Source: Pseudomonas sp. TCU-HL1
GTDB lineage: Bacteria > Pseudomonadota > Gammaproteobacteria > Pseudomonadales > Pseudomonadaceae
Assembly: GCF_001708505.1 (NCBI RefSeq)
Contig: NZ_CP015992.1
Location: 5,270,001 to 5,334,000 of the forward strand
Direction of reading: 5' to 3'
DNA: 64,000 nt
A program made the translations under genes and the position numbers. A model generated the notes under the pieces. The model had not been told where the DNA came from. It saw only the letters and a list, made by a program, of their open reading frames with translations, and did no database searches. Positions 17,607 to 27,894 of the stretch are shown piece by piece; the first letter of the stretch is position 1, and every line of letters begins with the position of its first letter.

Positions 17607-19013
17607 ATGCTGAAGAAGCTGTTCCAGTCTTTCCGTTCTCCCCTTCGCCGCGCGCAACATCCGCGCAGCACTCCCGAAGTACTGGGTAACAATCAGCATT
17701 CGCTGCGCCGTTCGGACATCAGCCGCAACGCCGTCATGGTCGTCGAGCGCCTGCAGAAGGCCGGCTACCAGGCATATCTGGTGGGGGGCTGCGTTCGCGA
17801 CCTGCTGCTGAACCTGCGCCCGAAAGATTTCGACGTGGCCACCAACGCCACCCCGGAACAGGTCCGCGCCGAGTTCCGCAACGCACGGGTAATTGGCCGC
17901 CGCTTCAAACTGGCCCACGTGCAGTTCGGCCGAGAGATCATCGAGGTCGCCACCTTCCGCGCCAACCACCCGCAAGGCGAAGAAGACGAAGACAGCAGCC
18001 AGGCGTCACGCAACGAAAGCGGGCGCATCCTCCGCGACAATGTCTATGGCAGCCTGGAAGACGACGCCCAGCGTCGCGACTTCACCATCAACGCGCTGTA
18101 TTACGACCCGACCACCGAGCGCATCCTCGACTACGCCCACGGTGTGCACGACATCCGCAACCGCCTGGTGCGCCTGATCGGCATTCCTGAGCAACGTTAC
18201 CAGGAAGACCCGGTGCGCATGCTGCGTGCCGCGCGCTTCGCCGCCAAGCTGGACTTCGAGATCGAGAAACACAGCGCCGCACCCATTCGCCGCCTGGCCC
18301 CGATGCTGCGCGAAATCCCCTCCGCACGCCTGTTCGATGAAGTGCTCAAGCTGTTCCTGGCCGGCAAGGCCGAACGCACGTTCGAGTTGCTGGTGGAGTT
18401 CGACCTCTTCGCGCCTCTGTTCCCGGCCAGCGCTGCCGCGCTGGAGCGCAACCCCGAATACACCGGGCGACTGATCCGTCAGGCACTGATCAATACCGAC
18501 GAGCGTATCCGCCAGGGCAAGCCCGTTACCCCGGCCTTCCTGTTCGCCGCGCTGCTCTGGCCCGCCCTGCCCACCCGCGCCGCGCAACTGCAGGAGCGCG
18601 GCATGCCGCCGATCCCGGCCATGCAGGAAGCCGCTCATGGACTGATCATGGAACAGGTCCAGCGCACTGCGATTCCAAAGCGCTTCAGCATTCCGATCCG
18701 CGAAATCTGGGACATGCAGGAACGCCTGCCACGACGCAGTGGCAAGCGCGCCGACCTGCTGCTGGAAAACCCGCGTTTCCGCGCTGGCTACGACTTCCTA
18801 CTGCTGCGCGAAAGCGCTGGCGAGAAGACCGATGGCCTGGGCGACTGGTGGACCGACTACCAGGACGCCAGCGACAGCCAGCGCCGCACCATGATTCGTG
18901 ACCTCAACGCCAAGGACGACCAACAGCCCTCCGGCCAGCGTCGTCGTCGCGGTGGCAGCCGCCGCCGTCGCGGACCACGCGGCGATGGCGCCCCCAGCAC
19001 CTCGGGCGATTGA
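17607..19013 (+). CDS. pcnB: Poly(A) polymerase I
   Basis: A 468-residue class II nucleotidyltransferase that adds 3' poly(A) tails to RNAs and marks them for decay. The catalytic head has LVGGCVRDLLL and the metal-binding RPKDFDVATNA (DxD), followed by the tRNA-nucleotidyltransferase-like RNA-binding region. A very basic C-terminal tail (RRRRGGSRRRRGPRG) probably aids RNA binding. ATG 17607 (MLKKLFQ) is preferred to GTG 17598 by homology, as neither has a clear ribosome-binding site. folK follows two bases after the stop. Confidence 0.93.
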   Translation: MLKKLFQSFRSPLRRAQHPRSTPEVLGNNQHSLRRSDISRNAVMVVERLQKAGYQAYLVGGCVRDLLLNLRPKDFDVATNATPEQVRAEFRNARVIGRRFKLAHVQFGREIIEVATFRANHPQGEEDEDSSQASRNESGRILRDNVYGSLEDDAQRRDFTINALYYDPTTERILDYAHGVHDIRNRLVRLIGIPEQRYQEDPVRMLRAARFAAKLDFEIEKHSAAPIRRLAPMLREIPSARLFDEVLKLFLAGKAERTFELLVEFDLFAPLFPASAAALERNPEYTGRLIRQALINTDERIRQGKPVTPAFLFAALLWPALPTRAAQLQERGMPPIPAMQEAAHGLIMEQVQRTAIPKRFSIPIREIWDMQERLPRRSGKRADLLLENPRFRAGYDFLLLRESAGEKTDGLGDWWTDYQDASDSQRRTMIRDLNAKDDQQPSGQRRRRGGSRRRRGPRGDGAPSTSGD

Positions 19014-19015
19014 TC

Positions 19016-19516
19016 ATGGATCGCGTATACATCGGCCTCGGCAGCAATCTCGCCGAACCTGTTTCCCAGCTGCGTGGTGCCTTGGCATCGCTGGGCGAGC
19101 TACCGCATACCCGGCTCGCAACGGTTTCATCGCTCTACACGAGCGACCCGCTCGGCCCGCCGGACCAGCCGCGCTACGTCAACGCCGTCGCCGCCCTGGA
19201 TACCGAACTGGAGCCGCTCCAGTTGCTGGATGCCCTGCAAGCCATCGAGCTGTCCCAGGGACGCGTACGCAAGGACGAGCGCTGGGGCCCGCGGACCCTG
19301 GACCTGGATATCCTCCTGTTCGGCCAGCGCCAGATCGAAGAGCCTCGCCTGCAGGTGCCGCATTACCACATGCACGCCCGCGCTTTCGTGCTCTACCCCC
19401 TGGCGGAGATCGCCGGCGACCTGCAACTGCCCGATGGGCGCCCGCTGCAAGCCCTGCTGGACGCCTGCCCGTTTGAAGGCCTCGAGCGTCTGCCCAACCT
19501 GGCGGTAACGCCGTAA
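19016..19516 (+). CDS. folK: 6-hydroxymethyl-7,8-dihydropterin pyrophosphokinase
   Basis: A 166-residue HPPK that transfers pyrophosphate from ATP to 6-hydroxymethyl-dihydropterin in folate synthesis; the next enzyme, FolP, is encoded at 47.0-47.9 kb. Signatures: YIGLGSNL at the N-terminus and the family pattern RWGPRTLDLDILLFG holding the Mg-binding Asp pair. ATG 19016 directly follows the pcnB stop; a TTG at 19010 is also in frame but overlaps pcnB. Translational coupling with pcnB is likely. Confidence 0.93.
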   Translation: MDRVYIGLGSNLAEPVSQLRGALASLGELPHTRLATVSSLYTSDPLGPPDQPRYVNAVAALDTELEPLQLLDALQAIELSQGRVRKDERWGPRTLDLDILLFGQRQIEEPRLQVPHYHMHARAFVLYPLAEIAGDLQLPDGRPLQALLDACPFEGLERLPNLAVTP

Positions 19517-19536
19517 CAGGTCGGTAACACCTGCAA

Positions 19537-19566
19537 TTGACTTCATGCCCCCCCATCGGGACTATA
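19537..19566 (+). promoter_or_regulatory. Candidate panBCD promoter
   Basis: TTGACT (19537-19542), 18-base spacer, ACTATA (19561-19566), about 50 bases before panB. A reasonable sigma70 match in the only gap of the folK-panB junction. Confidence 0.4.
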
Positions 19567-19618
19567 AGCGTCCCGTTGCCCCGCGCCGGTGCAAACCGGC
19601 GCCGATGAGGACGTTTTC

Positions 19619-20419
19619 ATGCCTGATGTGACCCTGACCACCTTGCAAGAGCTCAAGCTGAAAGGCGAGAAGATCGCCATGCTGACAGCCTACGACGCCA
19701 CCTTCGCTCAGGCGGCCTGCCAGGCCGGCGCGGATGTGCTGCTGGTGGGTGATTCCCTTGGCATGGTCCTGCAAGGCCATGACAGCACACTGCCGGTCAG
19801 CATGGCCGATATGGCCTATCACACGGCTTCCGTGAAGCGCGGTAACCAGGGCGCGCTGATCATCAGCGACCTGCCGTTCATGGCCTACGCCAACCTCGAG
19901 CAGACCTTCGCCAATTGCGCCGCCCTGATGCAGGCTGGCGCCCATGTGGTCAAGCTGGAAGGCGCGGCCTGGCTGGCCGAGCCGATCCGCCTGCTGGCCG
20001 AGCGCGGTGTTCCGGTCTGCGCCCACTTGGGCCTGACCCCGCAAGCCGTGAACATCCTCGGTGGCTACAAGGTCCAGGGCCGCCAGGAAGCCCAGGCGCG
20101 CCAGCTGCGCGCCGACGCCATGGCCCTGGAGCAGGCGGGCGCCGCCATGCTGCTGCTGGAGTGCGTCCCCAGTGAACTGGCCGCCGAAATCACCCAGTCG
20201 GTGAAGATCCCGGTCATCGGTATCGGCGCCGGCAGCGCCACCGACGGCCAGGTACTGGTCCTGCACGACATGCTGGGCCTCTCCCTCACCGGTCGCGCCC
20301 CCAAGTTCGTGAAGAACTTCATGGAAGGCCAGACCAGCATCCAGGCTGCCCTGGCGGCCTACGTCAACGCCGTCAAGAACGTTACCTTCCCTGCTGCTGA
20401 ACACGGATTCTCCGCATGA
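19619..20419 (+). CDS. panB: Ketopantoate hydroxymethyltransferase
   Basis: A 266-residue enzyme converting 2-oxoisovalerate and methylene-tetrahydrofolate to ketopantoate, the first step of pantothenate synthesis. Family motifs: MLTAYDATFAQ, VGDSLGMVLQGHDST (metal-binding Asp), VKLEGA with the substrate Glu, and VIGIGAGSATDGQVLV. ATG 19619 has GAGG at 19606-19609; an earlier frame start at 19589 has none. It overlaps panC by four bases (ATGA). Confidence 0.96.
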   Translation: MPDVTLTTLQELKLKGEKIAMLTAYDATFAQAACQAGADVLLVGDSLGMVLQGHDSTLPVSMADMAYHTASVKRGNQGALIISDLPFMAYANLEQTFANCAALMQAGAHVVKLEGAAWLAEPIRLLAERGVPVCAHLGLTPQAVNILGGYKVQGRQEAQARQLRADAMALEQAGAAMLLLECVPSELAAEITQSVKIPVIGIGAGSATDGQVLVLHDMLGLSLTGRAPKFVKNFMEGQTSIQAALAAYVNAVKNVTFPAAEHGFSA

Positions 20420-21276
20420 TCACCGTCAAGACCGTCCGCGAACTGCGTGCCGCCGTTGCCCGTGCACGCAGCGAAGACAAGCGCATCGGCTTCGTGCCCA
20501 CCATGGGCAACCTCCACGCCGGGCATGTGGCCCTGGTGGAGAAGGCCAGCCAGCGCGCCGATTTCGTGGTCGCCAGCATTTTCGTCAACCCGCTACAGTT
20601 CGGCCCCAGCGAAGACCTTGCCAAGTACCCGCGTACCCTCGTCGCCGACCAGGAGAAACTGGTCGCTGCCGGCTGCCAACTGTTATTCCACCCGGACGTG
20701 GAGGAGATGTACCCGGACGGCATGGAAGGTCAGACCCGCGTCAATGTCCCACTGGTCTCCGATGGTCTCTGCGGCGGTAGTCGTCCCGGTCACTTCGAAG
20801 GCGTCGCGACGGTCGTCAGCAAGTTGTTCAACATGGTCCAGCCCGACCTCGCGGTGTTTGGCGAGAAGGACTTCCAGCAACTGGCGGTGATTCGCAAGCT
20901 GGCTCGCGACCTGAACATGCCCATCCAGATCATGGGCGAACCCACCGTTCGAGCCGACGACGGCCTGGCGCTCTCCTCGCGCAACGGTTACCTGGACGAG
21001 GCCCAACGCGCGGCAGCGCCTGCGCTCTACCGCACCCTGCAGCAACTGGCCGTGGCCATCCGCCAGGGCCGCCGCGATTTCGCCGCGCTGGAGCAGGAAG
21101 GCCAGGCCGAACTGGCCAAGGCCGGTTTCCGCCCTGACTACCTGGAAGTCCGCGAAGCGCTGAACCTGCGCCCCGCAGGCAGCCAGGACCAGCACCTGGT
21201 CATTCTGGGCGCCGCCTTCATGGGTAACACCCGCCTGATCGACAACCTTGCCTTCAACCTCGAAGCGCAAGCCTGA
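20416..21276 (+). CDS. panC: Pantothenate synthetase
   Basis: A 286-residue ligase joining pantoate and beta-alanine with ATP. It has the HIGH-like FVPTMGNLHAGH segment, FGEKDFQQL, and the KMSKS-equivalent SSRNGYL. Full family length. Its beta-alanine substrate is supplied by PanD, encoded next downstream. Confidence 0.96.
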   Translation: MITVKTVRELRAAVARARSEDKRIGFVPTMGNLHAGHVALVEKASQRADFVVASIFVNPLQFGPSEDLAKYPRTLVADQEKLVAAGCQLLFHPDVEEMYPDGMEGQTRVNVPLVSDGLCGGSRPGHFEGVATVVSKLFNMVQPDLAVFGEKDFQQLAVIRKLARDLNMPIQIMGEPTVRADDGLALSSRNGYLDEAQRAAAPALYRTLQQLAVAIRQGRRDFAALEQEGQAELAKAGFRPDYLEVREALNLRPAGSQDQHLVILGAAFMGNTRLIDNLAFNLEAQA

Positions 21277-21297
21277 TCCGCCGCCTGCCGCAGCCTT

Positions 21298-21315
21298 GAA
21301 CCCCCACGGGGGTTC
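21298..21315 (+). repeat. Hairpin in the panC-panD gap
   Basis: GAACCCCC-AC-GGGGGTTC forms an 8-bp stem with a 2-base loop and no T-run. It may lower read-through or protect panBC mRNA; panD lies 43 bases on. Confidence 0.4.
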
Positions 21316-21357
21316 GGGCAAACTCAGCCGCCGCCCGCATCCCGACGAGGAAAAGCC

Positions 21358-21738
21358 ATGCACGCCATCATGCTCAAGGCCAAACTGCACCGTGCCGAAG
21401 TCACCCACGCCGTGCTCGATTACGAAGGCTCCTGCGCCATCGATGGTGAATGGCTGGACCTCTCCGGCATCCGCGAATACGAGCAGATCCAGATCTACAA
21501 CGTCGACAACGGCGAACGCTTCACCACCTATGCCATCCGCGCCGAAAACGGCTCGCGGATGATTTCGGTCAACGGCGCGGCAGCGCACAAGGCCAAGGTT
21601 GGTGATCGTGTGATCATCTGCGCCTACGCCCACTACAGCGAAGCCGAACTGGCCAATTTCAAACCGCGTATGCTGTACATGGCTCCGGGCAACGAACTCA
21701 GCCACACCAGCAACGCGATTCCGGTACAGGTTGCCTGA
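21358..21738 (+). CDS. panD: Aspartate 1-decarboxylase proenzyme
   Basis: A 126-residue pyruvoyl enzyme making beta-alanine from aspartate. The self-cleavage site is Gly24-Ser25 in DYEGSCAID, giving a small beta chain and an alpha chain with an N-terminal pyruvoyl group. Lys9 and Tyr58-region residues of the family are present. It is the last gene of panBCD, followed by a clear terminator. Confidence 0.95.
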   Translation: MHAIMLKAKLHRAEVTHAVLDYEGSCAIDGEWLDLSGIREYEQIQIYNVDNGERFTTYAIRAENGSRMISVNGAAAHKAKVGDRVIICAYAHYSEAELANFKPRMLYMAPGNELSHTSNAIPVQVA

Positions 21739-21761
21739 AACCGGAACACTGCCTGACCCGA

Positions 21762-21785
21762 AGCCCGGACCCTTCCGGGCTTTTT
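21762..21785 (+). terminator. panBCD terminator
   Basis: AGCCCGGA-CCCT-TCCGGGCT, 8-bp perfect stem, followed by TTTT. It ends only about 25 bases before the pgi start, so pgi must have its promoter within or near it, or rely on read-through. Confidence 0.8.
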
Positions 21786-21808
21786 CATACGTCGCACACA
21801 GGTACGCC

Positions 21809-23473
21809 ATGGATCACCACCTGACGCCGCTCGATGTCACCCAACTGCCCAGCTGGACCGCACTTCACCAGCACCGCCAAGACCTTGCCGGCTTCAGCCT
21901 GCGCGAGGCCTTCGCCGAGGATTCCGAGCGCTTCAAGCAATTCAGCCTCAGCGCCAGCGGCCTGCTGCTGGACTTCTCGAAGAACCTGATCCGCACCGAC
22001 ACCCTTGCCCTGCTGGTCAAGCTGGCCGAGGAAGCGCAACTGGGCGATGCCATCAAGGCCATGTTCCGGGGTGACGTCATCAACACCTCCGAACGCCGCC
22101 CGGCCCTGCACACGGCCCTGCGCCGCCCGATCGGCGACAAGGTGAAAGTGGATGGCATCGACGTGATGCCCGAAGTGCACCGCGTGCTGCACCAGATGAC
22201 CGAACTGGTGGGCTACGTGCACAACGGCCTGTGGCGGGGCTACACCGAAAAACCCATCACGGACGTGGTGAACATCGGCATCGGCGGTTCCTTCCTTGGC
22301 CCGCAGCTGGTCTCCGAAGCGTTGCTGCCGTTCGCCCAGAAAGGCGTACGCTGCCATTACCTGGCCAATATCGACGGCAGCGAATTCCGCGAACTGGCCT
22401 GCCGCCTGAACGCGGAAACCACCCTCTTCATCGTTTCCAGCAAATCCTTCGGCACCCTGGAAACCCTGAAGAATGCCCAGGCCGCCCGCGCCTGGTACCT
22501 GGCCCAGGGTGGCAGCGAGGAAGAGCTGTACCGCCACTTCATTGCCGTTTCCAGCAACAAGGAAGCGGCGGTGGCCTTCGGCATCCGCGAAGAGAACATC
22601 TTCCCCATGTGGGACTGGGTCGGGGGACGCTACTCGCTCTGGTCCGCCATCGGTCTGCCGATCGCCATGTCCATCGGCATCTCCAACTTCAAGGAACTGC
22701 TGTCCGGCGCCTACAGCATGGACCAGCACTTCCAGAGCACCCCGTTCGATCGCAACATTCCGGTCGTCCTGGGCCTGCTCGGGGTCTGGTACGGCGACTT
22801 CTGGGGCGCCCGCAGCCACGCGATCCTGCCCTACGACTACTACCTGCGTAACTTCACCGACCACCTGCAGCAGCTGGACATGGAGTCCAACGGCAAGAGC
22901 GTGCGTCAGGACGGCGCGCCGCTCAGCGCCGGCACGGGCCCGGTGATCTGGGGCGGCGTCGGCTGCAACGGCCAGCACGCCTACCACCAACTGCTGCACC
23001 AGGGCACACAGCTGATCCCCGCAGACTTCATCGTTCCGGTTTCCAGCTACAACCCGGTGGCCGACCACCATCAATGGCTGTTCGCCAACTGCCTGTCCCA
23101 GAGCCAGGCGCTGATGCTGGGTAAGTCACGCGCGGAAGCCGAGGCCGAACTGCGCGCCAAAGGCCTGCCGGAGGAAGAAGTGCAACGCCTGGTGCCGCAC
23201 AAGATGGTGCCCGGCAACCGTCCGAGCAACACCTTGGTGATGGAGCGCATCAGCCCGCGCCGCCTGGGCGCGCTGATCGCCATGTACGAGCACAAGGTCT
23301 ATGTGCAGAGCGTGCTCTGGGGCATCAACGCCTTCGACCAGTGGGGCGTGGAACTGGGCAAGGAACTCGGCAAGGGCATCTACTCGCGCCTGACCGGCCA
23401 GGACGACGCCCCGGCCGAAGATGGCTCAACCCAGGGCCTGATCGACTTCTTCCGCGCCCGGCATCGCGGCTGA
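21809..23473 (+). CDS. pgi: Glucose-6-phosphate isomerase
   Basis: A 554-residue cytoplasmic isomerase of glucose-6-phosphate and fructose-6-phosphate. In pseudomonads it serves the cyclic Entner-Doudoroff/gluconeogenic route, since phosphofructokinase is lacking. Signatures DWVGGRYSLWSAIGLPI (PGI signature 1) and GINAFDQWGVELGK (signature 2) are present, as is IGIGGSFLGP for phosphate binding. The start at 21809 is chosen by homology (MDHHLTPLD); the ribosome-binding site is weak. Confidence 0.95.
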   Translation: MDHHLTPLDVTQLPSWTALHQHRQDLAGFSLREAFAEDSERFKQFSLSASGLLLDFSKNLIRTDTLALLVKLAEEAQLGDAIKAMFRGDVINTSERRPALHTALRRPIGDKVKVDGIDVMPEVHRVLHQMTELVGYVHNGLWRGYTEKPITDVVNIGIGGSFLGPQLVSEALLPFAQKGVRCHYLANIDGSEFRELACRLNAETTLFIVSSKSFGTLETLKNAQAARAWYLAQGGSEEELYRHFIAVSSNKEAAVAFGIREENIFPMWDWVGGRYSLWSAIGLPIAMSIGISNFKELLSGAYSMDQHFQSTPFDRNIPVVLGLLGVWYGDFWGARSHAILPYDYYLRNFTDHLQQLDMESNGKSVRQDGAPLSAGTGPVIWGGVGCNGQHAYHQLLHQGTQLIPADFIVPVSSYNPVADHHQWLFANCLSQSQALMLGKSRAEAEAELRAKGLPEEEVQRLVPHKMVPGNRPSNTLVMERISPRRLGALIAMYEHKVYVQSVLWGINAFDQWGVELGKELGKGIYSRLTGQDDAPAEDGSTQGLIDFFRARHRG

Positions 23474-23480
23474 CCCAAAT

Positions 23481-23530
23481 CGCTCCCACAGGCCAGTTCG
23501 TGCCTTGTGGGAGCGAATTCATTCGCGAAT
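23481..23530 (+). repeat. REP-like palindromic element
   Basis: CGCTCCCACA (23481-23490) pairs with TGTGGGAGCG (23506-23515) over a 15-base loop. The right arm runs into GCGAATTCATTCGCG, which has its own small palindrome. The TGTGGGAGCGAATTCATTCG core is a familiar Pseudomonas REP sequence. It lies just after pgi. Confidence 0.8.
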
Positions 23531-23548
23531 CCCGACCTACCGACAGAA

Positions 23549-23638
23549 TCACTGACGTTGCTCGCTCGGTGTCAGCGCCAGTGCCTGCACGAACGCCCGG
23601 CGCAGGTTGTATTCGTTGCCGAACCCTGCCCTTTGCGC
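23549..23638 (-). pseudogene. Remnant of an AraC-family regulator (C-terminal HTH end only)
   Basis: The minus-strand frame ending in TGA at 23549 encodes about 29 residues containing AQRAGFGNEYNLRRAF followed by a TPSEQRQ end. This is the typical last part of the second helix-turn-helix of AraC/XylS regulators. The frame closes at a TAG about 35 codons upstream of the match, and an 8-bp tandem duplication (GGCGCAAA) sits at its edge. No ligand-binding domain or first HTH is visible, so it is a decayed remnant. The rest of 23640-23796 shows nothing recognisable. Confidence 0.6.
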
Positions 23639-23796
23639 CTTTGCGCCTTGCGCTCGAGCGACGACGCCCGACTAGTCGCGACACAGCTGGAGTACCCACG
23701 ACGCTGAACGATTCGGCGGGGTCGGCGCTCAAAACTCCATGGACAACCCTTGAACCCGGCAGCGGCTTGGATGCACCCTTGTCGCCATCTCGGCTT

Positions 23797-23810
23797 TACA
23801 ACAACAAGGA
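23797..23810 (+). promoter_or_regulatory. CA-rich Hfq/Crc-type motif at the acs ribosome-binding site
   Basis: TACAACAACAAGGA matches the AANAANAA catabolite-activity motif and contains the AAGGA ribosome-binding site of acs. It predicts repression of acs translation by Hfq/Crc on preferred carbon sources. Confidence 0.6.
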
Positions 23811-23816
23811 CCCGCC

Positions 23817-25754
<1,938 letters not shown>

Positions 25755-25763
25755 GACCCGCCA

Positions 25764-25797
25764 AGGCGCCAGCCCCCCTCGGGAGCTGGCGCCTTTC
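25764..25797 (+). terminator. acs terminator
   Basis: AAGGCGCCAGC and GCTGGCGCCTT form an 11-bp stem ending in TTT, nine bases after the acs stop codon. Confidence 0.8.
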
Positions 25798-25815
25798 GCC
25801 TGGAAGCGCTCCCCC

Positions 25816-26691
25816 ATGGAATTCATCCGCCGCCGCATAGAAAGCCAGATCATCGGCCTCACCGGTCTCGCCCTTGGCCAACTCGACTTCGAAAACCCCA
25901 AGGGAGACCCCGGCCTGTTCGGCCCGGACTCGCTGACCTGGAAGGTCCACGGCGATTTCACCTCGATGATGATCGGCGGCATCAGCGCCCTGCTCCTGCA
26001 AATGCTGCATCCCCTGGCACTCTCCGGCGTCTGGGACCACTCCAATTTCCGCCAGGACATGCTCGGCCGCCTGCGCCGCACCGGCCAGTTCATCTCCGGC
26101 ACCACCTATGGCACCCGCAAGGACGCCGACTGGCTGATCGACAAGGTACGCACCATTCACTCGCACGTGACGGGCACCGCTGCCGACGGCCGCCCCTATG
26201 CCGCCAGTGACCCGGACCTGCTGACTTGGGTACACGTGGCCGAGGTCAGTTGCTTCCTCAAGGCCCACCTGCGTTACCTCAACCCGCACCTGTCCGGCGA
26301 AGACCAGGACCGTTACTACGCCGAGATCGCCCGGGTGGCCGAGCGCCTGGGGGCCCGCAATGTGCCGAAATCCCGCCAGGAAGTGGCGGACTATCTCGAC
26401 GCCATGCGCCCGCAGCTGCGCTGTGACGAGCGCAGCCTGGAGGTGGTGCGCATCCTCCTCGGCGCACCAGCCCCCAGCGCCATGGCCAGGCCCTTCAGCA
26501 TCCTGATGATGCAGGCCGGCATCGACCTGCTGCCGGACTGGGCCAGCGCCATGCTCGGCCTGCACCAGCGCCCCTGGCAACGTCGTGTCGTGCGGGACCT
26601 GGTCTGGCGCGTGGCACCGCTGCTGCGCTGGGCCATGCGCAATGGTGCCGTCCATCGCGCGCGCCGCCGCATGGGCCTGCCGCCCCGCTGA
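25816..26691 (+). CDS. DUF2236 / MpaB-type oxygenase-domain protein
   Basis: A 291-residue protein of the DUF2236 family, whose characterised relatives are the rubber oxygenase latex-clearing protein and fungal MpaB, both haem-type oxygenases. The family opening WKVHGDF...GGISALLLQMLHPLALSGV carries the conserved His of 'MLHP', and 'DLLTWVHVAEVSCFL' carries another. There is no signal peptide. The substrate is unknown. It stands alone between the acs terminator and the methyltransferase. Confidence 0.75.
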   Translation: MEFIRRRIESQIIGLTGLALGQLDFENPKGDPGLFGPDSLTWKVHGDFTSMMIGGISALLLQMLHPLALSGVWDHSNFRQDMLGRLRRTGQFISGTTYGTRKDADWLIDKVRTIHSHVTGTAADGRPYAASDPDLLTWVHVAEVSCFLKAHLRYLNPHLSGEDQDRYYAEIARVAERLGARNVPKSRQEVADYLDAMRPQLRCDERSLEVVRILLGAPAPSAMARPFSILMMQAGIDLLPDWASAMLGLHQRPWQRRVVRDLVWRVAPLLRWAMRNGAVHRARRRMGLPPR

Positions 26692-26783
26692 ACACTTGGC
26701 CGGAGGGCGGTCCGCTTCTGCCGACGCCCCCACGACAGATTCGCTTTGTTAAACTGCGCGCCCCTTTTTACGAGACGCCGCGC

Positions 26784-27803
26784 ATGTCCTCCGCTCTCCT
26801 CCAGGCGCTGCGCGCCGCGCTCGATAACCGCCACACGCTGCTGGCCGCGCTCCATGCCCAGGGCACCGACTGCTACCGGTTGTTCCATGGCAGCCAGGAA
26901 GGCGCTCCGGGCCTGACCATCGACCGCTATGGCCCGCAGCTGATGGTGCAAAGCTTCCACCAGCCACTGGAGCGCGAGTCCCTGCTGGCACTGGTCGCCG
27001 CCGTGGAGGTGTTCCTCGGCGAGAAACTGCTGCTGGTCTACAACGACCGCTCACAGGGCAATTCGCGGATCGATCGCCGCGACCCGGTCTATCAGGCCGA
27101 AGACGCTGCCCTGGAAGACCTGGTGGGCCACGAGTGGGGCCTGAGCTACCGGGTGCGCGGACGCCACGCCGGCCAGGACCCGCTGCTCTTCCTCGATCTG
27201 CGCAACGCCCGCGGCTGGGTGAAAGACCACAGCGCCGGCAAGTCGGTGCTCAATCTCTTCGCCTACACCTGCGGCATTGGCCTTTGTGCCGCCGCTGGCG
27301 GCGCCAGCGAGGTCTGGAACCTGGACTTCGCCGAAGGCAACCTGGCGGCCGGCCGCGAAAATGGGGCCCTTAACCCGGAGCTGCCGCCCATGCACTTCGT
27401 GCAGTCCGACTACTTCCCAGCCATTCGCCAGTTGGCCGGTCTGCCCATCGCGCGCCGCCACGGCCAGAAGCTGCCCAGTTACCCGCGCCTGGAACAGCGC
27501 CAGTTCGACCTGGTGTTCCTCGATCCGCCGGCCTGGGCCAAAAGTGCCTTCGGCACCGTGGACCTCCTGCGCGACTACCAGAGCCTGCTCAAGCCGGCCC
27601 TGCTGGCAACCGCAGACGACGGCGTGCTGATATGCAACAACAACCTGGCCAAGGTGCCCATGGAGGAGTGGCGCGAGCAGGTGCTGCGCTGCGCGCACAA
27701 GCTGGGCCGCCCCGTGCGTGACTGCCAGCAACTGGCGCCCGCCACCGACTTCCCCTCCCAGGATGCGCGCCCACCGCTCAAGACCCTGGTCCTGCAGCTT
27801 TGA
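26784..27803 (+). CDS. Class I SAM-dependent rRNA methyltransferase-like protein (RlmI family)
   Basis: A 339-residue protein related to COG1092 (RlmI/RlmK-type 23S rRNA methyltransferases). The N-terminal part has 'TDCYRLFHGSQEGAPGLTIDRY', the family's RNA-binding lead-in. The methyltransferase core has VLNLFAYTCGIGLCAA (SAM motif I), WNLDFAEGNL (motif II) and FLDPPAWAKS (catalytic motif IV). It lacks the TCS catalytic Cys typical of some m5C enzymes at the end, where it has 'LQLAPATDFP'. RNA target uncertain. Confidence 0.75.
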   Translation: MSSALLQALRAALDNRHTLLAALHAQGTDCYRLFHGSQEGAPGLTIDRYGPQLMVQSFHQPLERESLLALVAAVEVFLGEKLLLVYNDRSQGNSRIDRRDPVYQAEDAALEDLVGHEWGLSYRVRGRHAGQDPLLFLDLRNARGWVKDHSAGKSVLNLFAYTCGIGLCAAAGGASEVWNLDFAEGNLAAGRENGALNPELPPMHFVQSDYFPAIRQLAGLPIARRHGQKLPSYPRLEQRQFDLVFLDPPAWAKSAFGTVDLLRDYQSLLKPALLATADDGVLICNNNLAKVPMEEWREQVLRCAHKLGRPVRDCQQLAPATDFPSQDARPPLKTLVLQL

Positions 27804-27894
27804 AGGCCGCTCAATAACGAGAGCCACCCGTCAGGCGGAACCCTGAGGCCGTGCCATAATCCAAGGCACTCTTTGCCGGGATAGTTGACGCCTC

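Noticed and set aside
23507..23707. Small plus-strand ORF beginning MGANSFANP after pgi
   Set aside because: Its start is the REP-like repeat itself and the rest is antisense to the AraC remnant. Such frames are common false genes in Pseudomonas.
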